This document shows positions 7,393-15,017 of a stretch of DNA of 32,813 nucleotides, piece by piece (position 1 is the first letter of the stretch; each line of letters opens with the position of its first letter). A program made the position numbers and the translations under genes. This DNA comes from AB-137-C09 sp964645625 (lineage in GTDB: Bacteria > Pseudomonadota > Zetaproteobacteria > Mariprofundales > Mariprofundaceae): positions 1 to 32,813 of the forward strand of contig CAZYAI010000028.1 of NCBI GenBank assembly GCA_964645625.1. Direction: 5' to 3'. A model generated the notes under the pieces. That model was given only the letters and a program-made list of their open reading frames with translations, had not been told where the DNA came from and ran no database searches.

Positions 7393-8133
7393 CTACTCAG
7401 CCAGGTTCTGCATCACGATATGTTCGGCAAAATCCTTATAGACCAGTTCAAACTGTTTGGCCATATCATCGGGGAATAAGTGAAACGCCCCTGCCTCCAG
7501 GGCTTCAACAATCCCTTCGGCAATGATTTCCGGCGAAGTAGCGCCTTCGTCGAATCCCGCTTCGGCAGCCATATCCGTCATTACAGGTCCGGGGTGGACG
7601 CTGAGTACAGCAATGCCCTTTTCTTTCCACTGCCAATAGAGCCCTTGCGTCAGCGAATATGAAGCGGCTTTCGAAGCGGAATAGGTGGAGAGGGGCAGGA
7701 AGTTTTTTAGCGAGCCCACGGAATTAAGCTGCACAAATGCACCTTTGTTTCTTTCCAATGTATCCGCAAAGGCGTTTGCCATTCTCAGCAGGCCAAACAC
7801 GTTCACATCCAGCTCTTTTGCCAGAGCCTGCTCTGCCAGATCAGAAACCGGCAGCGATGGCACCAGCACACCTGCATTGTTGACGATGATTTCAACATCC
7901 CCGGTCGCTTCCGCCAGCCTCTTGATCGAATCCGCATCGGATAGGTCGGCCTGAATCGTCGCTACCTTGCTGCCATACTTCGTTTCCAGCTCCCGGGTGG
8001 ATGCCGGATTGCGCACCGCCAGATATACTTTCCCGGCGCCTCTGGCGAGGAAGGTTTCGACAATGGCTTTACCGATTCCGCGATTCGCGCCGGTGACCAG
8101 CGCCACTTTGTTTTTCATTGCAATACCCATCAT
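7393..8133 (-). CDS. Classical short-chain dehydrogenase/reductase
   Basis: 246 residues, the normal classical SDR size. The ATG at 8133 follows AGGAG with 5-nt spacing; a second ATG is adjacent. Motifs: TGANRGIG at residues 14-21 (NAD(P) binding), NNAG, the catalytic Ser in QLNSVGSL, YSASK (Tyr and Lys), and HPGPVMTDM after the active site. An Arg follows the second glycine region (VYLAVRNP), which favours NADP(H). The substrate is unknown. It lies 8 bp downstream of the peroxiredoxin-like gene and 95 bp upstream of the redoxin, consistent with one operon for detoxification of reactive carbonyls or electrophiles; that role is inferred from context. Confidence 0.88.
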   Translation of the reverse strand: MMGIAMKNKVALVTGANRGIGKAIVETFLARGAGKVYLAVRNPASTRELETKYGSKVATIQADLSDADSIKRLAEATGDVEIIVNNAGVLVPSLPVSDLAEQALAKELDVNVFGLLRMANAFADTLERNKGAFVQLNSVGSLKNFLPLSTYSASKAASYSLTQGLYWQWKEKGIAVLSVHPGPVMTDMAAEAGFDEGATSPEIIAEGIVEALEAGAFHLFPDDMAKQFELVYKDFAEHIVMQNLAE

Positions 8134-8141
8134 ATATCTCC

Positions 8142-8801
8142 TTATGACTTGTTGTTTTTGAGTATTTTCAACGACGCAAGGACATCCGCCGGTTCCGTGC
8201 GGATCGTGTAATCCGCATTCACGCCTGCCAACACAATCGTGCCATCTGTATCGACGACAAAGGTGGCGGCCAGCGGCAAATCGTATTGCCCTTCTCCATT
8301 ATGTTTTTCCAGATCAATCCCGAAACCCTTATAGATCGAACGAATAGCTTCGGAGACGGTGAACACAATGCCGATCTCACGGCCATAATCGGAGTTGCGA
8401 TCCGTCAGCACTTCAAATGCCAGTTCGTTGCGTTCAGCTGTTGTAAGCGATTCATCCGGCAGCTCCGGGGTAATGGCCACCAGTGTGGCTCCGTTTGCTT
8501 TGATCTCAGGCAGGATGGTCTGATGAGCCCGCAATTCGAGATTGCAATACGGGCACCATCCGCCCCGGTAGAAACTGATGACGACCGGCCCCTGTTTGCG
8601 CAACTCTGCCAGCGACACGACTTCGCCCTTATGGTTTGGCAGAGAAAAGTCTTTCAGACGGTCTCCCGCCTGCGGCGCAGCTTCGATGATGCCTGATTTC
8701 GCCAGTGCATCCAGATCGCCCAATAGCGTTGCTTTTACATCGTCCGAAATTCGCGAGAGATTTTCATTTTTCAGCTTCGATAATTGTTCCTGAAGGCCCA
8801 T
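8142..8801 (-). CDS. Peroxiredoxin-like (AhpC/TSA family) protein
   Basis: 219 residues. An N-terminal helical extension (1-45) precedes the redoxin domain. The active site is FYRGGWCPYCNLELR with Cys83 and Cys86, typical of the 'peroxiredoxin-like family' with WCPYC. LPLAATFVVDTDG near the C terminus completes the fold. AGGAG lies 8 nt before the ATG. It should reduce hydroperoxides or disulfides in the cytoplasm, probably with thioredoxin. It is the first gene of the minus-strand redox operon and is divergent from the TetR gene. One of the two TetR-type palindromes is only 30 bp from its start, so derepression by that regulator is likely. Confidence 0.88.
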   Translation of the reverse strand: MGLQEQLSKLKNENLSRISDDVKATLLGDLDALAKSGIIEAAPQAGDRLKDFSLPNHKGEVVSLAELRKQGPVVISFYRGGWCPYCNLELRAHQTILPEIKANGATLVAITPELPDESLTTAERNELAFEVLTDRNSDYGREIGIVFTVSEAIRSIYKGFGIDLEKHNGEGQYDLPLAATFVVDTDGTIVLAGVNADYTIRTEPADVLASLKILKNNKS

Positions 8802-8830
8802 GATAACTGTCTCCTGTCATAGAAATATTA

Positions 8831-8850
8831 TGTTGAACGATCATTCAACA
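8831..8850. promoter_or_regulatory. TetR-type operator 1 (near peroxiredoxin-like gene)
   Basis: TGTTGAACGATCATTCAACA is a 20-bp palindrome with one mismatched pair. Its core TTGAAYGATCRTTCAA is shared with operator 2 and is a familiar TetR-family operator form. On the minus strand a -10-like CATAAT directly abuts it. Confidence 0.8.
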
Positions 8851-8892
8851 TGGCGAAACGATATTGCTCCAGGGATTCGTGTCAACAGTTTC

Positions 8893-8910
8893 TTTGAATG
8901 ATCGTTCAAA
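8893..8910. promoter_or_regulatory. TetR-type operator 2 (near tetR)
   Basis: TTTGAATGATCGTTCAAA is a near-perfect palindrome with the same 16-bp core as 8833-8848, its centre about 61 bp away. It overlaps a possible -35 (TTGAAT, then 17 nt, then GATATA) for the tetR gene, which fits autorepression. Confidence 0.8.
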
Positions 8911-8968
8911 ATTGTTGATATAGAAAGCTATCCGAAGCAGAATTGGCGCAATCAAACGAGGTGTTTCT

Positions 8969-9541
8969 ATGGCCAAGGCTCAATTTGACAGGGATGATGT
9001 GCTGGACAAGGCGACCAACTTGTTTTGGCAGCATGGCTTCAGCGCAACCTCGATGCAGCAGATTGTCAAAGCCACCGGCCTGAAACCAGGTTCGATCTAT
9101 CTTGCCTTCGGCAACAAAGAGGGGTTGTTTAAAGAGGCGCTGGAGCGCTACGCAGAAAAGGGACACGCCCATATTCGCGAAACCCTCGACCATGCACCGG
9201 GCATTGGCGAGGGGATATGCAGCATTCTTGAACGCTATATTGAGCAGTCCGCTCAAAAGGAGTACTGCAGCTGTTTTGTTGTCAAGACCATGCTGGAACT
9301 GGCAGCCGGAGGGCATCCATTATATCAGCTTGCATCCGAAAAACTCAGTGCCACCGAAGCACTGTATCGAAGCTATCTGGAACAGGCATACGATCCGCAG
9401 TTTAGTCAAGAGCGCGCCGCCAGCCTGATGATCCACATCTTCGGCATCCGGGTTTACGGCTATCTTCCCGACTCTGCCACGCGCATTCGCCAGGGTCTGC
9501 GCGCAGGATTGCCGTGGTTACCATGGGATGAAACTAACTGA
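8969..9541 (+). CDS. TetR/AcrR-family transcriptional regulator
   Basis: 190 residues. The N-terminal HTH (residues 8-50) reads DVLDKATNLFWQHGFSATSM, then QIVKATGLKPGSIYLAFGNK, the standard TetR pattern with recognition helix LKPGSIYLAFGNKEGL. The C-terminal helical ligand domain has Cys residues in KEYCSCFV that could sense thiol-reactive compounds; this is inference. GAGG precedes the ATG at 8969. It is transcribed away from the redoxin/SDR operon, with two matching palindromes in between, so it most likely represses both itself and that operon. It is similar in layout to NemR-type regulators. The gene ends by overlapping the convergent HxlR gene by 8 bp. Confidence 0.92.
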   Translation: MAKAQFDRDDVLDKATNLFWQHGFSATSMQQIVKATGLKPGSIYLAFGNKEGLFKEALERYAEKGHAHIRETLDHAPGIGEGICSILERYIEQSAQKEYCSCFVVKTMLELAAGGHPLYQLASEKLSATEALYRSYLEQAYDPQFSQERAASLMIHIFGIRVYGYLPDSATRIRQGLRAGLPWLPWDETN

Positions 9542-9872
9542 TATGACCCTTTACGATATGGTTAACACCCCAGTCGCGCAGGGCGTGAATGATCGGTGCC
9601 AGTGTTCTGCCGTAATCCGTCATTGAATATTCCACCTTGGGCGGCACTACTGGGTAAACCTTGCGGCTGATCAGTTGATCTGCTTCCAGTTCGCGTAGCT
9701 GTTTTGTCAGCATGCGCTGGGTGATGCCAGGCATGAGTCGTTTAAGTTCATTAAAGCGCATCGTCTTCTCCAGCAGGTGATAGAGGATGATGCTTTTCCA
9801 CTTGCCGCCGATCACATTCAGTGCCGCTTCAACTGGGCAACCCTCGTTACAATCATAACGTTCGTGTGCCAT
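9534..9872 (-). CDS. HxlR-family winged-helix regulator (redox/electrophile sensor-like)
   Basis: 112 residues from the ATG at 9872, which follows AAAGGAG at 5 nt; an upstream in-frame start would add 13 residues lying over the ribosome binding site. It shows the full HxlR signature: CPVEAALNVIGGKWKSIILYHL, RFNELKRLMPGITQRMLTKQLRELE, VEYSMTDYGRTLAPI. Cys8 and Cys12 (DCNEGCPVE) include the N-terminal Cys conserved in thiol-sensing members such as YodB, HypR and QorR. It is divergent from a quinone oxidoreductase-like gene, the same arrangement as qorR-qorA. It probably represses that gene and itself until quinones or other electrophiles modify the Cys; function is inferred from family and context. 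Confidence 0.9.
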   Translation of the reverse strand: MAHERYDCNEGCPVEAALNVIGGKWKSIILYHLLEKTMRFNELKRLMPGITQRMLTKQLRELEADQLISRKVYPVVPPKVEYSMTDYGRTLAPIIHALRDWGVNHIVKGHIS

Positions 9873-10011
9873 TTTTTCTCCTTTAGTATACTTTTTGATG
9901 CTACGATACAAAATAGTGCGTACTTACAAAAGTTAAATGTAGTGCGCATCATTGCGTCATCTGGGCTGGAATGCAACGGATAACACAAACTCTGGAAACG
10001 AGGAGACCGCA
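9873..10011. promoter_or_regulatory. Divergent promoter region of hxlR-like gene and MDR oxidoreductase
   Basis: These 139 bp separate two divergent starts. It contains a 9-nt direct repeat TAGTGCG(T/C)A at 9914-9922 and 9940-9948 (26-bp spacing) and a GTATAC palindrome near 9896. Any of these could be the HxlR operator. No clear -35/-10 pair was identified. GAGGAG lies 6 nt before the oxidoreductase ATG. Confidence 0.45.
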
Positions 10012-10998
10012 ATGAAAACGATGATGATTCACACCTACGGCGAAGATGCGAAATTTAAAAGGGTAGAAATAGACAAACCAAAACTTCACGCTGGTCATCT
10101 GCTGATTCGGATCGCGGCATCCAGCGTCAATACGGTGGATACGATGATCCGAAGGATGGGCAAGGCGTTGCCTCTTTCCCCCGACACACCCGCCATTCTG
10201 GGCATGGACTTTGCTGGTACGGTTGAAGCAGTTGGTGATGGCGTAACGGCTTATGCGGTTGGCGATGAGGTTTATGGTTGCGCGGGTGGACTGGCGGATT
10301 TACCTGGCACGCTGGCTGAATATATCGCAGCCGACAGCCGACTGGTCGCGCACAAGCCCAAGAATTTGTCGATGCGCGAAGCAGCAGCGTTGCCGTTGGT
10401 CGGCATTACCGCTTGGGAGGGCTTAATGCGTGCGGGCATCCAACAGGGGCAAAAGGTGCTGGTGCATGGCGGCTCTGGCGGTGTCGGTCATGTAGCTTTG
10501 CAACTGGCAAAATATTTTGGTGCGGATGTATATTCGACAGGCGGTGGAGAAAGGCAGGTAGCACTTATCGAACACCTGGGCGCGACAGCGATCAACTACA
10601 AGACCGAAAGTGTTGAAGATTATGTTGCCACATACACCGATGGTACTGGCTTTGACTTGGTGTTCGATTCGGTTGGCGGAGCGAATATGCTCAATTCGTT
10701 CAATGCGGCAGCACTCAACGCGCACGTCACGACCACCGTCGCCATGTGTGAAATTGACCTCAGTGTCGCGCACTTCAAAGGCTTGTCGCTGCATGTGGTG
10801 TTTATGCTGATTCCCATGCTGTACGACCACAAACGCGAAGCCCATGCAAATATTTTGCATGATTTAGCGAAGGTAGTGGAAGCTGGTCATGTAAAACCAG
10901 TGCTGGATGAACAATACTTTTCTCTAGAACAAGTTGGGGAAGCATATGCACGGCTGGAAAGCGGCAAGGCAATGGGCAAGGTAGTGATTGAACACTAA
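10012..10998 (+). CDS. Quinone oxidoreductase-like MDR protein (zinc-independent alcohol dehydrogenase family)
   Basis: 328 residues starting at the ATG at 10012 (GAGGAG upstream). The N-terminal GroES-like domain includes SSVNTVDTMIRRMG and ILGMDFAGTVEAVGDGV. It lacks the Cys/His ligands of zinc alcohol dehydrogenases. The Rossmann domain has VHGGSGGVGHVALQLAK (about 150-166), the AxxGxxG motif form of quinone oxidoreductases. LESGKAMGKVVIEH is the typical C terminus. The reaction is expected to be NADPH-dependent reduction of quinones or enones in the cytoplasm. The divergent HxlR gene is its likely regulator. Downstream are only a hairpin and repeats. Confidence 0.9.
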   Translation: MKTMMIHTYGEDAKFKRVEIDKPKLHAGHLLIRIAASSVNTVDTMIRRMGKALPLSPDTPAILGMDFAGTVEAVGDGVTAYAVGDEVYGCAGGLADLPGTLAEYIAADSRLVAHKPKNLSMREAAALPLVGITAWEGLMRAGIQQGQKVLVHGGSGGVGHVALQLAKYFGADVYSTGGGERQVALIEHLGATAINYKTESVEDYVATYTDGTGFDLVFDSVGGANMLNSFNAAALNAHVTTTVAMCEIDLSVAHFKGLSLHVVFMLIPMLYDHKREAHANILHDLAKVVEAGHVKPVLDEQYFSLEQVGEAYARLESGKAMGKVVIEH

Positions 10999-11044
10999 GC
11001 GATTATGCAGCGGTCTCGTGATATACATGGATCGCTGAAAAAGC

Positions 11045-11072
11045 GATAGCCCTGCGTCAGCGTAGGGCTATC
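11045..11072. terminator. 12-bp hairpin between convergent genes
   Basis: GATAGCCCTGCG-TCAG-CGTAGGGCTATC forms a 12-bp stem with one G-U pair. On the minus strand it is followed by GCTTTTT, as for a terminator of transcripts coming from pyrK. On the plus strand a U-tract is absent. Confidence 0.55.
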
Positions 11073-11099
11073 AAAGTCATGTTTCGCTTGATTAAATAT

Positions 11100-11335
11100 G
11101 CAATCTTACGCCGATTCTCTGGATTGCGGATCAAGTCCGCAATGACGTAGTTTCCTTTGGTCATACTGCACGCGATGCAGTATCCAGTCTTGCGTCCGTT
11201 CGCTGGATTGCGGATCAAGTCCGCAATGACGTGGTTTCCTTCGGTCATACTGCACGCGATGCAGTATCCAGTCTTGCGTCCGTTCACTCCGTCATGCCGC
11301 ACTCGATGCGGTATTGCAGATCAAATCCGCAACAA
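11100..11335. repeat. REP-like palindromic repeat array (family also at right edge)
   Basis: Two good copies of ATTGCGGATCAAGTCCGCAAT (11123-11143 and 11207-11227, period 84) and a decayed third from about 11313. Between them lies a second palindrome, ATACTGCA-N5-TGCAGTAT (11163-11183 and its next copy). The same two palindromes with nearly the same period recur at 32678-32813. Apparent ORFs here are by-products of the repeats. With the hairpin at 11045 this accounts for the gene-free stretch 10999-11388. Confidence 0.9.
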
Positions 11336-11388
11336 CGCGCTGCTGATTGGCAGGCTTATAAATACATCAAACGAGTAAGCAAACGTTG

Positions 11389-12258
11389 TTAATCCCAGTT
11401 TAATTGCTTGGCGTCGAATACAGGACCATCAACACAGATGCGGCGGTAGTGAGTACCGTCTGCTTCGTGTGTTTCTACTACACAGCCAGCACAACCACCA
11501 ATCGCACATGCCATGTGCTCTTCTAAAGAAACAAAGGTTTGCACACCAAAACGCGCACCCAGCTGGGCAACAGCACGCAACATAGGATGCGGACCGCAAG
11601 AGAGTAGCGTGACTTGCTCGCGCTCTTCTGCTGGCAGTGCTTGCAACCATAAACCTGCAAGGTCGGCAACATAACCTGAGTAAGTACCGAATAACTCAGG
11701 GTTACCCGATGCCAAACGGCAGGGAATAGCGCGCGATTCCAACGATTGAATGGTCATCATCGCTTCAGCAGGAATCCCTGGAAGCAAAAAACGGGTCGGG
11801 CTCAACGCAAACGGGAAGGCAACTTCTGAGCCTGCAAAAACGATGGGCTGACCACCTGCTTGCTGAAGGCGGTCAGCAGCAAAAATCATCGGCGGAATGC
11901 CTACGCCGCCACCAATGCAGGCGTAACGGCGTGAGCTGTCGCTGATGTCAAACGGCACACCAATAGGACCGCAAACCGCCAAGGTATCGCCTGCTTTTTT
12001 TTGCGCTAATAAACGCGTCCCTTCGCCCACCACTTTGAACAATAGATCAATCGTACCTTGTTCAGGGTCAGTCAACATAATCGAAATCGGACGGCGTAAA
12101 CGCGCGCCTTCGGCTACTTGCAAATGCACAAATTGCCCTGGCTGGGCATGACTCGCAATGTCAGGTGCATGCAAGCGCATGATGTATTGTTCGGCTGGAT
12201 GGGCAACGTTGATTTGCACCTGTGCCTGCTGCTCAAAAATCGTTGCTTGTGTGGTCAT
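11389..12258 (-). CDS. pyrK: Dihydroorotate dehydrogenase electron transfer subunit (PyrK-like)
   Basis: 289 residues. FAD-binding ferredoxin-reductase fold: RLRRPISIM (flavin-binding RxYS-like motif), GVGIPPMIFAADRL (NAD(P)-binding region), LLSCGPHPMLRAV. At the C terminus is a [2Fe-2S] site with Cys in CAIGGCAGC and RICVDGPVF, which marks PyrK among related reductases. PyrK passes electrons between NAD and class 1B dihydroorotate dehydrogenase (PyrD). The ATG overlaps the pyrC stop as ATGA, so it is the last gene of the pyr operon. No pyrD is in the window, so its partner must be elsewhere. It is somewhat longer than the common ~250-260 residues. A hydrogenase- or sulfide-type electron-transfer subunit is the alternative. 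Confidence 0.85.
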   Translation of the reverse strand: MTTQATIFEQQAQVQINVAHPAEQYIMRLHAPDIASHAQPGQFVHLQVAEGARLRRPISIMLTDPEQGTIDLLFKVVGEGTRLLAQKKAGDTLAVCGPIGVPFDISDSSRRYACIGGGVGIPPMIFAADRLQQAGGQPIVFAGSEVAFPFALSPTRFLLPGIPAEAMMTIQSLESRAIPCRLASGNPELFGTYSGYVADLAGLWLQALPAEEREQVTLLSCGPHPMLRAVAQLGARFGVQTFVSLEEHMACAIGGCAGCVVETHEADGTHYRRICVDGPVFDAKQLNWD

Positions 12259-13538
12259 GACTGCTCCTGCTCAAAAACAACGTTACCAGCGGTCACGGTG
12301 TAACGAACCTGCCCCTGCATGGTTTTGCCGTGCCACGGTGTGTTGTGCGATTTCGAGCGCAGTTTGTTACGATCTAAAACCCATGTGGCATCTGGGTCAA
12401 ACACGCACACATCAGCGACCGCACCTTCGGCAAGATCACCAGCAGGAAGGTTGAGCAAACGAGCGGGATTCACCGTCATTTTCGCAAGTAGCTCGGTCAT
12501 ACTTAACACGCCATCGCGCACCAACGTCAGCGATATGGGCAACATGGTTTCTAGGCCGACAATGCCGAAAGCTGCGCATTCCAAGCCACAACGTTTATCA
12601 TCCACATGATGCGGCGCATGGTCGGTAGCAATCACGGTAATAGTGCCATCACGCAAACCTTCAATCACGGCTTGGCGATCTGCTTCGGTACGTAATGGTG
12701 GGCTCATCTTTGCATCACTGCGGTAGCCCAGCACTTCTTCTTCGGTTAAGGCGAAATGATGGGGTGCTGCTTCGGTAGTCACAGCCAAACCTTCTGCCTG
12801 TGCAGCGCGCACCTGCGCTACCGCACCAGCGGTGGAAATATGCGCCACATGGTAACGTCCACCCGTTAAACGGGTGAGCATCACATCACGGGCAATGACG
12901 CAATCCTCGCCTTCTGCTGGCATGCCTTTTACGCCTAATTGGGTGGATATCCAGCCCTCGTTAATCGAACCACCTTGGGTAAGCTGAAATTCTTCGGCAT
13001 GTTGGATGACCACAAAACCAAACGTGGAAGCATATTCCAAGGCTTTACGCATAACACCTGCATGCCAAATTGGTTTGCCATCGTCAGAAAAAGCCACCGC
13101 TCCAGCGCGGGAAAGTTCGCGCATTTCGGTCAGTTCTGCGCCTTCGAGCTTACGGCTTACCGCGCCAATGGGGTGAATATGGCATAAACCAAGCTGTGTA
13201 CCGCGCATTTTCACCTGCATTACCACGCCAGCATGATCTAAAACTGGGTTGGTGTTGGGCATGCAACACATACTGGTCACACCGCCAGCCACCGCTGCTT
13301 GCGAACCTGATTCGATGTCCTCTTTCCACTCTGCGCCTGGTTCACGCAGGTGAACGTGCATATCAATCAAGCCTGGGCAAACGATTAAACCGTGGGCATC
13401 AATCTCGCGCTTGGCTTTGCCGCTGAAATTACCTACCCCAGCAATCTTTCCCGCATGAATCCATACATCTGCCACAGCATCCACACCGTGCGCTGGATCG
13501 ATGACGCGACCTTGACGAATCACCAGATCAATCTTCAT
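12255..13538 (-). CDS. pyrC: Dihydroorotase, class I (PyrC)
   Basis: 427 residues. Metal-binding DMHVHLREPG (HxH), GVTSMCCMPNTNP, SDDGKPI, and the catalytic Asp in TVIATDHAPHH: the full set of the Bacillus-type class I dihydroorotase, which cyclises N-carbamoyl-aspartate to dihydroorotate. The ATG at 13538 is preferred because AAGGAG is 6 nt upstream; the ATG at 13544 immediately follows that site and is too close. It overlaps the end of pyrB by 11 bp and pyrK by 4 bp, so translation is coupled. All ligands that I can identify are intact, so it is probably active rather than one of the inactive PyrC-like subunits found in pseudomonads. Confidence 0.93.
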   Translation of the reverse strand: MKIDLVIRQGRVIDPAHGVDAVADVWIHAGKIAGVGNFSGKAKREIDAHGLIVCPGLIDMHVHLREPGAEWKEDIESGSQAAVAGGVTSMCCMPNTNPVLDHAGVVMQVKMRGTQLGLCHIHPIGAVSRKLEGAELTEMRELSRAGAVAFSDDGKPIWHAGVMRKALEYASTFGFVVIQHAEEFQLTQGGSINEGWISTQLGVKGMPAEGEDCVIARDVMLTRLTGGRYHVAHISTAGAVAQVRAAQAEGLAVTTEAAPHHFALTEEEVLGYRSDAKMSPPLRTEADRQAVIEGLRDGTITVIATDHAPHHVDDKRCGLECAAFGIVGLETMLPISLTLVRDGVLSMTELLAKMTVNPARLLNLPAGDLAEGAVADVCVFDPDATWVLDRNKLRSKSHNTPWHGKTMQGQVRYTVTAGNVVFEQEQS

Positions 13539-14493
13539 CGTCATCTCCTTCCTCTTCCTCTACTGCCACTACATCGACACGCTGGGAGCTGATGGCATCG
13601 GTTAATACCGCCATGCGCATCGACACACCATTTTCCACCTGATCGAGCACACGGCTATTGAGTGAATCAGCCACATCGGTGGCAATTTCAACACCGCGAT
13701 TCATCGGACCAGGGTGCATAATCAAACAGTGATCGCCTGCCAACGCTTGCCGCGCCCGATGCAAACCGAATGCCTCATGGTATTCCCGCACTGATGGGAA
13801 GCTGCAACTCGAAGCCAAACGTTCGTTTTGAATACGTAACATATAGATGATGTCACTGCCTGGAATCGCGGCATCAAAATCGTGAAACACTTCACAACCG
13901 TAACGTTCCACCTGCGCTGGCAATAAGGTTTTAGGTGCCACCAAACGAACGTGATAGCCCATGATTTTTGCTGCCACTAAATGTGATCGGGCAACACGCG
14001 AATGGGCAATATCGCCCACCATCGTCATCGTTTTACCTTCGACACCGCCCAAAGACTGTTGAATCGTCAATAAATCGGTCAACACTTGGGTGGGATGTTC
14101 ATGCGCACCATCACCCGCATTGATAATGGCAGTATTATCGAGGTACTCGGCTAAAAATTCACACGTGCCTGCCACGCTGTGACGAATCACCAGCGCGTGT
14201 GGCTGCATGGCTGCCAATGTTTGCGCTGTATCAAGCAAGGTCTCACCCTTCTTGGTGGCACTGGTGGATGCAGAAATGTTAATCACATCAGCAGATAGGC
14301 GTTTACCCGCAATCTCAAAACTGGTGCGCGTGCGGGTGGAGTTTTCAAAAAAGAGGTTGATAATCGTTTTACCGCGCAGCGTCGGTGCTTTTTTAATACT
14401 GCGTCGGTTGATACTCGCCATGGATTCACCCATATCTAGCAAATGGTGAATCGCTTCGGCAGTCAGGTCTGCCATACCAAAAAGATGTTTCAT
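13528..14493 (-). CDS. pyrB: Aspartate carbamoyltransferase catalytic subunit (PyrB)
   Basis: 321 residues. Carbamoyl-phosphate site FFENSTRTRTSFE, DGAHEHPTQVLTD, MVGDIAHSRVARS, MLRIQNER and HPGPMNRG are all present. It condenses carbamoyl phosphate and aspartate. The ATG at 14493 overlaps the pyrR stop (ATGA), favouring coupled translation; an upstream in-frame GTG would add 8 residues inside pyrR. Odd point: the protein ends in a highly acidic tail (EEEEGDDDED), and those same bases carry the AAGGAG ribosome binding site of pyrC. No pyrI is present, as expected where PyrR/PyrC-linked ATCases are used. Confidence 0.95.
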   Translation of the reverse strand: MKHLFGMADLTAEAIHHLLDMGESMASINRRSIKKAPTLRGKTIINLFFENSTRTRTSFEIAGKRLSADVINISASTSATKKGETLLDTAQTLAAMQPHALVIRHSVAGTCEFLAEYLDNTAIINAGDGAHEHPTQVLTDLLTIQQSLGGVEGKTMTMVGDIAHSRVARSHLVAAKIMGYHVRLVAPKTLLPAQVERYGCEVFHDFDAAIPGSDIIYMLRIQNERLASSCSFPSVREYHEAFGLHRARQALAGDHCLIMHPGPMNRGVEIATDVADSLNSRVLDQVENGVSMRMAVLTDAISSQRVDVVAVEEEEGDDDED

Positions 14494-15017
14494 CGTGCGT
14501 GTTGAACAATCGACCACATTGTTTTGCCCTCCTCGTTTTTATCGGTGATCAAATCCACTCGATTCACCTTGGCTGCGGTGTAACGCAATCCCACCACATC
14601 GGGTTGAATGGGTAATTGTCGCCCACCGCGATCCAGCAATACCGCCAACGAAACCGAAGCTGGACGACCGTAATCAAACAACTCATCCAAAGCAGCGCGA
14701 ATGGTGCGCCCTGTAAACAGCACATCATCGACCAGCCAAATATGACGATTGTTAATATCAAACGGCAACTCGCTGCCATGGACAACAGGATGCAAGGGAG
14801 CGCGATCTACATCGTCGCGATAAAAGCTAATATCCAAATCGCCACGCAACACCGAGCAGCCCTGTTTGCGCAAACGCTTTTGCAAAGCATTGGCAACCTG
14901 TGAGCCGCCCCGTTGAATCCCTACCAAGCACACTTCGTCACTCGCCAACTGCCCAGCCATATGGCGTAGGGTCTTGCGTATTTGCTTGTTGCCAAACAGC
15001 ATTTCTATTTCAGCCAT
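14490..15017 (-). CDS. pyrR: Bifunctional pyr operon regulator / uracil phosphoribosyltransferase (PyrR)
   Basis: 175 residues, the usual length. PRPP-binding motif WLVDDVLFTGRTIRAALDEL, LVGIQRGG near the N terminus and LLDRGGRQLPI identify PyrR. In Gram-positives it binds pyr mRNA to attenuate transcription and also has UPRTase activity. In proteobacteria with ruvX-pyrR-pyrB-pyrC order its regulatory target is less clear, and I see no attenuator in front of pyrB here because the genes overlap. It overlaps ruvX by 8 bp and pyrB by 4 bp. Confidence 0.93.
   Translation of the reverse strand: MAEIEMLFGNKQIRKTLRHMAGQLASDEVCLVGIQRGGSQVANALQKRLRKQGCSVLRGDLDISFYRDDVDRAPLHPVVHGSELPFDINNRHIWLVDDVLFTGRTIRAALDELFDYGRPASVSLAVLLDRGGRQLPIQPDVVGLRYTAAKVNRVDLITDKNEEGKTMWSIVQHAR

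Noticed and set aside
11057..11302. 81-codon minus-strand frame with internal repeats
   Set aside because: It is a translation of the palindromic repeat array, with no ribosome binding site and no family.
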